Shown here in pieces: positions 57,188-64,000 of a stretch of DNA of 64,000 nucleotides. The stretch spans positions 5,996,459 to 6,060,458 of the forward strand of contig NC_058167.1 in assembly GCF_020080835.1 (NCBI RefSeq). Direction: 5' to 3'. A model generated the notes under the pieces. That model made no database searches, was not told where the DNA came from, and saw nothing but the letters and a program-made list of their open reading frames with translations. Position 1 is the first letter of the stretch, and each line of letters starts with the position of its first letter. The DNA is from Cotesia glomerata. Lineage: Eukaryota > Arthropoda > Insecta > Hymenoptera > Braconidae. Made by a program: the position numbers and the translations under genes.

Positions 57188-57487
57188 AAACTTCTTATAA
57201 CTTTTGAACGGCTCGGCCGATCGGATCGAAATAGGTCGCGATCCAAAAAGTATCATTGCCATTAAATTTCATGAAAATTTGAATCGATTCGGTGCGCTAA
57301 ATTTTGAGAAATCTCAAAAATAAAATTTTCAAAAAATCGTTTTCTTGGAATAACTTCTAAACGGTTGCACCGATAAATTCAAAAAACTATTCCGCCCTTG
57401 AGTTTGAAAAATCACGTAGATTGCCACCAGACCCGTCAAAATCGGTTGATTCGTTCGAGAGTTATCGAAAACGAAAAATTTCAAAAA

Positions 57488-58347
<860 letters not shown>

Positions 58348-58890
58348 TTACTTAGAATGATTTTTGGAATTACTTAGAAATTCCTTCTTCGATCGATTTT
58401 AAACTTAAAAATTCGTTATGAGGTATCAAAAACTGCGTCGAATGCCACCAACCGCTCGGAAATCGGTTCATTCATTCAAAAGTTATTGCGGTTTGAAAAT
58501 TCAAAAAATAGTGTTTTATCAAACATCTATCAGACTTTTAAGCTCGAAGAACTCAAAAGCCTAAAGAAGCTATCCCTTTGAGCTCGGAGAACTCAAAATA
58601 ACACAGAAATCGTAGTCTGAGCTCAAAAACAAAATAATTGAAATGTTGAGCGTTTAGGTATGGAGTTAGCGGGAAGTTGAAGTGATGGCCTTTAGGGTCA
58701 ACCGTTTTCCTAATTTTTAACTTTCCGCTAAAAAAATTGAAAATTTTCAAAAATCGGGAAGTTATTGTTTTTACCCCGTTTTTCGAAAATCGAGTTTTCA
58801 TTAGATCTCGACGTTTTGAGGTCCTAGGAAGCTTCCCTGACTATTCCCGCGATGGTGTCCGTGCGGCTGTATGTATGTGTGTGTGTGTGT
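58348..58890 (+). repeat. G-family segments before LINE d
   Basis: 58348-58710 is the second half of a copy (CGGGAAGTTGAAGTGATGG end). A new copy starts at 58718 (AACTTTCCGCTAA) and reaches (TG)n at about 58875-58891. Confidence 0.8.
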
Positions 58891-58903
58891 GTTTTTTTTT
58901 TTT

Positions 58904-59975
58904 ATAGAGGAGGTAAAATACTCATTATCACACTCGAAAAACGTGTGCTCGGCGTTGTCAATTTTGTCTGGGCAGTATTTGCACGTTGGTGTGCTGTGCA
59001 AACCCATCTTTAAAAGATAGGCATTGAGCTGCCCATTTCCTGTCAATAGCTGGGTCAAGAAAAAGTCTGTTTCTCCGTATTCCCGAGAAAGCCAGACGTT
59101 GATGTTTGGGATCAGGCGTGCCGTCCATCTGCCCGGCTCTCCTGATGTCCATCGGTCCTGCCACTCTTTTTGCGTTTCCGCCTTTATCCTCGTTCTTGCG
59201 TCCTTCATGTTTTCGTCACTATCTTTAGCGTCATAGAGTTTAACTCTCTCAAACGCTAATAGGTCGATGGGCATGGCTCCCGCAATGACCAATACAGCCG
59301 CTTCGGAAACTGTGCGGTAGGCGCAGGCAACCCTGAGAGCGCCTCGCCGCTGTACTGCTGCTATCTTTCGCCGGTAGGTATTCTGCTTTAATATGTCTGC
59401 CCATATCTCAGCTCCATAAAGCAGTACCGAGTGGACTGCTTCTAGAAGAACTCTTCTCTTTTTTGTTCTTGGTCCCATGGTGTTGGTCATAATTCTTGCT
59501 AGGCTAGACACCGTCTTGCTGGCTTTCTGGTATGCATTATCGAGGTGTTCGCGAAAAGATAGTTTCTCGTCTATCATTACCCCCAGATAGCGCAGGGCCC
59601 TTGTTGACGTTAGTGTTGTTCCTCCCATGTCCACAGCGAATGGTTTTGGGAACCATTTTTGACGAGTCAGAACGACCATCTCGGTTTTGTGCTTGGCGAG
59701 TTTCAGGTGGTGTTTATCGAGCCAAGTCTCGACGGCATCAATGGTTTCCCGAACTAGTAGTTTGGCCTCCTCTACGCTGTCTACTATTATCGTGGCCGCG
59801 ACGTCGTCTGTAAAGCCCGTTAGCTCTACTTGCTTTGGTAACAGAATCTTAAGAAGCTCGTCATAGTCGGCATTCCATAAATCGGGCCCCATTATTGAGC
59901 CTTGCGGCACGGCAGCCGTTATGGCGTATTCTTGTGGTCCTTCTGTAGTTTCCGCCATTAGCTTTGTTTCTTCAT
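58904..59975 (-). pseudogene. LINE d ORF2 fragment (RT palm to zinc finger)
   Basis: The frame is open from about 59990 to the poly(A) tail. It has AAVPQGSIMGPDLWN, then GFTDDVAATI in place of the usual YADD, LDKHHLKLAKHKTEMVVL, YLGVMIDEKLSFREHLD, LLYGAEIWADIL, ALRVACAYRTVSEAAV and CKYCPDKIDNAEHTFFEC. Thr before DD is found in some R1-type elements, so it need not be inactivating. The N-terminal half of the RT and the endonuclease are deleted. The family differs clearly from LINEs a-c. Confidence 0.85.
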
Positions 59976-61006
59976 GGGCGTATACGACAGCTCACCCAAC
60001 CGATCATTATACGGGCCTTGTCAAGGGCTTAAATCGCACTGGCCTCGCTTACTTCGCAGAAGGCTGCCCGATTGCCTCGTGGTGTGGGTTTTGTCAAATT
60101 TACCCGTCAAGTTTGACCTCCAGGCTGTCAGTGAATTCACGTTTAAGTGCTTCACGGACTTCGCTCTCGGTAGAGATTTCATCCAAGTCGAGGATCTCGA
60201 TCGTTGTTGTTGGTGTTAGTGTCTTGACTGTGCCGATATTTGCAGTGGCTGCATTTACTGCATCGGTGAAAGCCTTGCTGTCTTCGGTCTTTCGAGCCAT
60301 TTCAAGGAGAACGCCTCCGTGTTTCATCTTTTTAATAGACTTTATGTCTACGCCCATCTCGACAGGGCTTAGCTTGGCTTTGATTTCCTTGAGGAGATCG
60401 GCGTATGTTCGCCCTTCAGCTGGTTGGACAAGCACAGCTTTAGTTCTTGTCTTCTTCCTCCTCGGTTTCTCGGAGCCACCGTTGTTTGGCTGGTTTTGGG
60501 CTGTAGCAGATTGAGCCGCTGGCTCCTGTTCTTTCTTTTTCTTGTTTTGCCGAGTCACTTTGGTCCAGGTATCATCCTGGGCTGTCTTTTTCTGTGCTGG
60601 CTTGTCAATTTCTGTGGAAGGACTGGGCGTGGACAGCGGCCTCTTCTTGTTGTTGACCTCTCCTTGCTGTGATAATTTCTTAGGAGTGACCAGAGGTGGC
60701 TGTGATTTTTTGCTCAGACTTGGAGATGTTTGAGTCGTTGACGCTGACGTCGTTGGTTATTTGTTGGCTAGCCTATATGCCGTACTAATAGACGTAACCA
60801 ATTTTCTGATCTCATGATGGAGATTCTTCTTGTCTTTTATGAAGTCGGCTAACTCTTCGATCTTGCTGTCGAGCCTCTCCATTGGTGACTGTTGGCCTGT
60901 AACGGGCGGTACAGTTTAGGCCCGTTTGCACGCCTTCCCTCGCCGGTACTGAGGTATCCCCCCTCTGCACCGTAGACGATGTTTGAAATTGATCTGTCAT
61001 TTTCAT
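59975..61006 (-). pseudogene. LINE d ORF1, broken
   Basis: ATG 61006 opens a frame (MKMTDQFQTSS) that shifts near 60900. The second part (ERLDSKIEELADFIKDKKNL) meets a TAA near 60757. The next part starting MTRQNKKKKEQE (60558) contains RTYADLLKEIKAKL, GGVLLEMARKTEDSKAF, IEILDLDEISTESEVREALKRE and, after another shift near 60105, IMIGWVSCRIR, the block just before the zinc knuckles in LINE b ORF1. The overall order matches R1/I-type ORF1. At least two frameshifts and two stops make it non-functional. Confidence 0.75.
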
Positions 61007-61150
61007 ATCATCTTTTGCTAGGTTTTAGTCCACCCCGAGTATTCTATTTCCTCGGTACCCGACGCATCTGACGTGCAGATATGCCGGGCATTCCCCTATC
61101 TGCCACTTGGGGAGGCGCCCGGTGCGGGACCCAGCAAGCCCGACACGAGG

Positions 61151-62005
61151 TGTGTGTGTGTGTGTGTGTATGTAAACCTCTTATAACTTTTGAACGGCTC
61201 GGCCGATCGAATCGAAATAGGTCGCGATCCAAAAAGTATCATTGCCATTAAATTTTGTAAAAATTTGAATCGATTCGGTGCGCTAGATTTTGAGAAATCT
61301 CAAAAAATCGTTTTCTTGGAATAACTTCTAAACGGCTTTACTGATCAATTCCAAACACTATTCAGCTCTTAAGCTTAAAAAACCACGTCGATTGCCATCA
61401 GTCCCATCGAAATTGGTTGATTCGTTTGAAAGTTATCGAAAACGAAAAATTTCGAAAAAAGTGTTTTTTTCACATAACTTCGAGATTTCTTTTTGGATCA
61501 TTTTTGACGAAATTATTAGAGCCTAAAAAATCACGTCGATCGCCACCAAGAACGTGAAAATTGGTTGATTGGTTCGCGAGTTGTCGTTGTCGAAAAAATT
61601 CGGAAAAAGTGAATATTTCAAATTTCTCTAAGATTTTCGGTTCGATCAGTTTGTGTTCAAAAGTATGTCATAGATTCTAAAAAAGTGCGTGGAATACTGC
61701 CAACCGCGTGAAAGTCGATTCATTCATTTAGAAATTATTGCAGTTTGAAAATTCAAAAAATACTGTTTTATTAAACTTCTATCAGCCTTTTGAGCTCAAA
61801 GAGCTCTAAGAGCTCAAAAGCATACAAAGCTATTTCTTTGAGCTCAGAGAGCTCAAAATAACACACAAATTGTATTTTTGAGCTCGAAGAGCTCAGAAAC
61901 GTCATAAGTGCAATTTCAAGCGTTTAGGTATGGAATTGGCGGGAAGTTGCAGGGATGGCCTTTAGGGTCAACCGTTTTCCAGATTTTTTTTAGTTGTAAT
62001 TTGTT
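61151..62005 (+). repeat. (TG)n and right part of the G-family copy holding LINE d
   Basis: (TG)n 61151-61169 leads into TATGTAAACCTCTTATAAC and the second half of the family, ending GGCGGGAAGTTGCAGGGATGG and TTTAGGGTCAACCG at about 61975. GAGCTC words are dense at 61788-61900. Confidence 0.85.
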
Positions 62006-62066
62006 TATATTTGTGTGAATATTTAGTCATCTTTTTTTACTAATTACTTTTGTTTTTTATTTTTAG

Positions 62067-62236
62067 GATGTGGAAAAACAACATTATTGAATTGTTTGTC
62101 AGGGCGGGTAGGTTTAGATAATGGAGAAATATGGTTGAATCGAGAAAGGTTAACGAAACGATGGCGTCGTCGAATCTGCTACGTTCAACAGCAAGATGTT
62201 TTCTTTCCCGATTTGACTTTACGTCAGACACTTGAG
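62067..62236 (+). CDS. ABCG transporter, next exon with the rest of Walker A and the Q-loop
   Basis: The acceptor is TTTTTATTTTTAG|GATGTGG and the donor CTTGAG|GTAAAT. With the last base of the previous exon the codon GGA is restored. The product continues CGKTTLLNCLSGRVGLD, NGEIWLNRERLTKRWRRR, ICYVQQQDVFFPDLTLRQTLE. This has Walker A completed, and QQD as the Q-loop before the PDLTLRQTL segment that is conserved in ABCG proteins. The exon is 170 bp and ends in phase 0. Signature, Walker B and the six membrane segments must be in exons beyond the window. No disablement is seen. Confidence 0.92.
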
Positions 62237-62640
62237 GTAAATTTAACGTATACATTATTATTTAATAAAAACAGTTGTTTTATTATATTTTTTTTCATAG
62301 AAGAATATTAATTTGTATACACTCACTAATGAATGGAATTATAAAAATTATCAAATATTGTGATATAATTAAGCACTCTTTCCCAAATTAACGAAATGCG
62401 CACCCGAGAAAAAATATTTATATATATTTATATATAAATTGGTTATATATGATTATATATGAAAAATGGCCAAATATAACCATATCTAATCATATATAAT
62501 TATATATAACAATATTTAATTACATATTTATTACATCTAATTAATTATTGGGTTAATTTTATGGATAGAGTATTTAATATGGTCCTACGCAATTCTCTGT
62601 AACCAATTAAAATGCAAAAAAAAATATCTAGCTATAGTTT

Positions 62641-62714
62641 TACGGCTATAACACCAGCGGTCACCCATCCAACTATTAAGCCTGCTCAATGCTGCTTAAC
62701 TTTAGTGATCTCCG
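62641..62714 (-). rRNA. 5S rRNA-like segment (pseudogene or SINE3-type promoter) in R
   Basis: On the minus strand GATCACTAAAGTTAAGCAGC and TTGGATGGGTGACCGCTGG match the conserved box A/IE/box C region of 5S rRNA closely, with GAGCAGGCTTAATAG between them. The first third of 5S is not recognisable. About 15-25 bp downstream on the minus strand is a run of nine T, a Pol III terminator. It is too partial for a working 5S gene. Confidence 0.65.
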
Positions 62715-63054
62715 TGCGTCTTGAAGTTTCTGTCTTCTGTGCTGCTGTCTCAGATGACAATGATTCTATGATCTACATAATGTATCATATGGGTATATCA
62801 TAAATATAATATAAAAATTGATTTTAAAATATATTTGGATAGTCATAATTCATAATTTATTTATTTGACCGAATCTCATTACAATATAACACTTATTTAA
62901 ATAATAAAATAAATAATGATTTTACTATTAGGTAGTAGCAGAGCAGACCAAAACATCTCATAGGAAATGTAACAAATTTTGTATTTCAGAATTATTTAAA
63001 CGTAATTATAAACATCATTTTATACTTTTTGTGATTACCAAAAAAAAATTTTTA

Positions 63055-63570
63055 TGTATGTTAATTATATATAAGCATATATAATTATATATACTTATAT
63101 ATAATTATATATGGGATTGTATATAATGGATATATGGGATTATATATAATCTTGGATGGCTGTATATTGCTCCATATATAGTCATATATAATTATATATG
63201 ATTATATATGACCTCATATACAATTCCATATATAATCATGTATGATTATATATAACTATATATAATTATATATGGAACTATATATAATCTTGCTTGGCTG
63301 TATATTGCTCCATATATAGTTATATATAATTATATATGATTATATATGACCTCATATACAATTCCATATATAATCATGTATGGTTATATATAATTATATA
63401 TAATCTTATATACAATTCCATATATAGTCATGTATGATTATATATAATTATATATGATTATATATAATTGTATATAATTATATGTGATTCCATATATAAT
63501 CATATATAGTCATATATGATTATATACAATTATATATGATTATATACAATTATATATGATTATATAGAAA
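63055..63570 (+). repeat. 10-bp-phased TATATATGAT-type array in R
   Basis: Words TATATATAAT, TATATATGAT, TATATATGAC, CTCATATACA, ATTCCATATA and TAATCATGTA follow at 10-bp steps, with a higher-order repeat of about 120 bp (CTTGGATGGCTGTATATTGC near 63152 and CTTGCTTGGCTGTATATTGC near 63288). A shorter stretch of the same kind is at 62409-62520. Confidence 0.8.
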
Positions 63571-63719
63571 CATTTTTTCTCGGGCAACGCTTAGTTTATG
63601 CATTATTTAAGAAAGTGGCACCTTACGAATGAACGAAAAATTTCTTACTATTTTCTATTGTCAAATGTAATGAAAATTATACTATTTTACAAACAATTCT
63701 ACCAAAAACTGAAATTTCA

Positions 63720-63797
63720 ATTTTCCATTTCCCACCATAAAAATCAATGTTTTTCAAGAATTGGGAAGTTATTGGTTTCACCCAAACTTTCGAAAAT
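63720..63797 (+). repeat. Start of a G-family copy
   Basis: TTTCCCACCATAAAAATC, GAATTGGGAAGTTATTGG and TTTCACCCAAACTTTCGAAAAT match the family start, then the sequence passes into the ISL2EU end. Confidence 0.7.
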
Positions 63798-63798
63798 T

Positions 63799-64000
63799 GG
63801 GTATTTGCATGATTTTGGTATTCATTAACTTTTGATATTTTTACATTCTATATAATTTTTAAAAATTTTTGAAAAAAACATTTTTCGATTTTGTTCTTAA
63901 AAATTTAAATAATTTAATAAATAAATGTGGTCCTAAATTACATAAAAGTCACGTGATGTGATTGGTGTGACGTCATTGTGCTGTTTGTAGCGCGAATATT
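63799..64000 (+). mobile_element. Terminus of a second ISL2EU-type copy, running off the window
   Basis: GGGTATTTGCATGATTTTGG onward is the near-exact reverse complement of 29912-30113. The element enters the window's right edge in inverted orientation. The segment includes CACGTGATGTGATTGGTGTG, also seen at 29930-29965 in inverse. Confidence 0.85.

Larger units (their letters stand above)
55874..57487 (+). repeat. G-family copy 7, split by LINE c
   Basis: The left part 55874-56050 ends in TGTGTGTG and the right part resumes with TGTGTGTGCGTG at 57155. Its tail (57200-57487) meets an inverted G copy. Confidence 0.75.
58892..61150 (-). mobile_element. Second-lineage R1-clade LINE d with large internal deletion
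   Basis: A T-run (58892-58903) adjoins (TG)n, and the 5' end CCTCGTGTCGGG at 61150 adjoins (TG)n. ORF1 (from ATG 61006) is joined near 59975 to the RT part of ORF2, so the ORF1 zinc knuckles, the endonuclease and the RT fingers are missing. The 3' end comes immediately after FFECDNEYF, within the C-terminal finger, without the usual tail. Confidence 0.88.
62403..63584. mobile_element. CCCGAG-ended transposon R (CA duplication)
   Basis: The ends CCCGAGAAAAAATATTTATA and ACATTTTTTCTCGGG are flanked by CA on both sides (62401-62402, 63585-63586). It carries TA-rich phased arrays at both ends and a 5S-like segment inside. No protein gene is visible. The end sequence differs from P and Q by one base in the hexamer. 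Confidence 0.8.

Overview
The window is AT-rich eukaryotic DNA and almost entirely repeats. The organism is most likely an insect, probably a hymenopteran such as a parasitoid wasp. This is inferred from the base composition, R1-clade LINEs in CA repeats, BEL/Pao and ISL2EU elements, TA-flanked DNA transposons and an ABCG transporter gene. No rRNA operon, CRISPR array or prokaryotic operon is present.

Only one host gene is clearly supported: an ABC transporter of the ABCG (white) type on the + strand. Two consecutive coding exons are visible, 41858-42018 and 62067-62236. They join in phase inside the Walker A loop (GPSG / CGKTT) across an intron of about 20 kb. A weak candidate first exon lies at 43-212. 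The rest of the gene is outside the window.

Layout. 1.5-2.7 kb: copies of a (TG)n-bearing interspersed repeat, here called family G. 3.36-11.49 kb: three neighbouring DNA transposons (T1, T2, T3) with 0.55-1.05 kb inverted repeats, each seated in (TA)n; T2 and T3 carry related genes. 11.8-13.3 kb: a Helitron with a duplicated 5' end. 14.8-21.2 kb: long LTR-like units and a CACGG-ended transposon. 21.2-30.1 kb: a decayed ISL2EU-type transposon (DDE transposase plus a SWIM/YqaJ nuclease gene), with a 5.6 kb BEL/Pao retrotransposon in an intron of the nuclease gene. 30.2-31.6 kb: foldback elements. 31.6-41.0 kb: G repeats with R1-clade LINEs in their (TG)n tracts. 41.6-42.0 kb: a MITE, then the first ABCG exon. 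42.2-53.8 kb: transposon X, about 3.9 kb when its insertions are removed, with 1.4 kb terminal repeats and a transposase pseudogene. X is interrupted by an LTR-bearing element and by a 5 kb CCCGGG-ended element (P), which itself holds a second such element (Q). 53.9-62.0 kb: G repeats, tRNA-like sequences and three more LINE insertions. 62.07 kb: the second ABCG exon. 62.4-63.6 kb: a CCCGAG-ended element (R) with a 5S rRNA-like segment. 63.8 kb to the end: the terminus of another ISL2EU copy.

The main new signals are these. (1) The CCCGGG/CCCGAG elements begin with sequence arrays phased at exactly 10 bp, and they carry Pol III-type modules (tRNA-like in P and Q, 5S-like in R), each followed by a T run. 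(2) Elements ending in CACNG or CCCGRG share 2-bp target duplications and an A-rich subterminal stretch, which suggests one mobilising system. (3) T1-T3 encode fragments of a transposase-like protein I cannot classify. (4) Four LINE insertions from two lineages all start directly after (CA)n inside G-repeat microsatellites.
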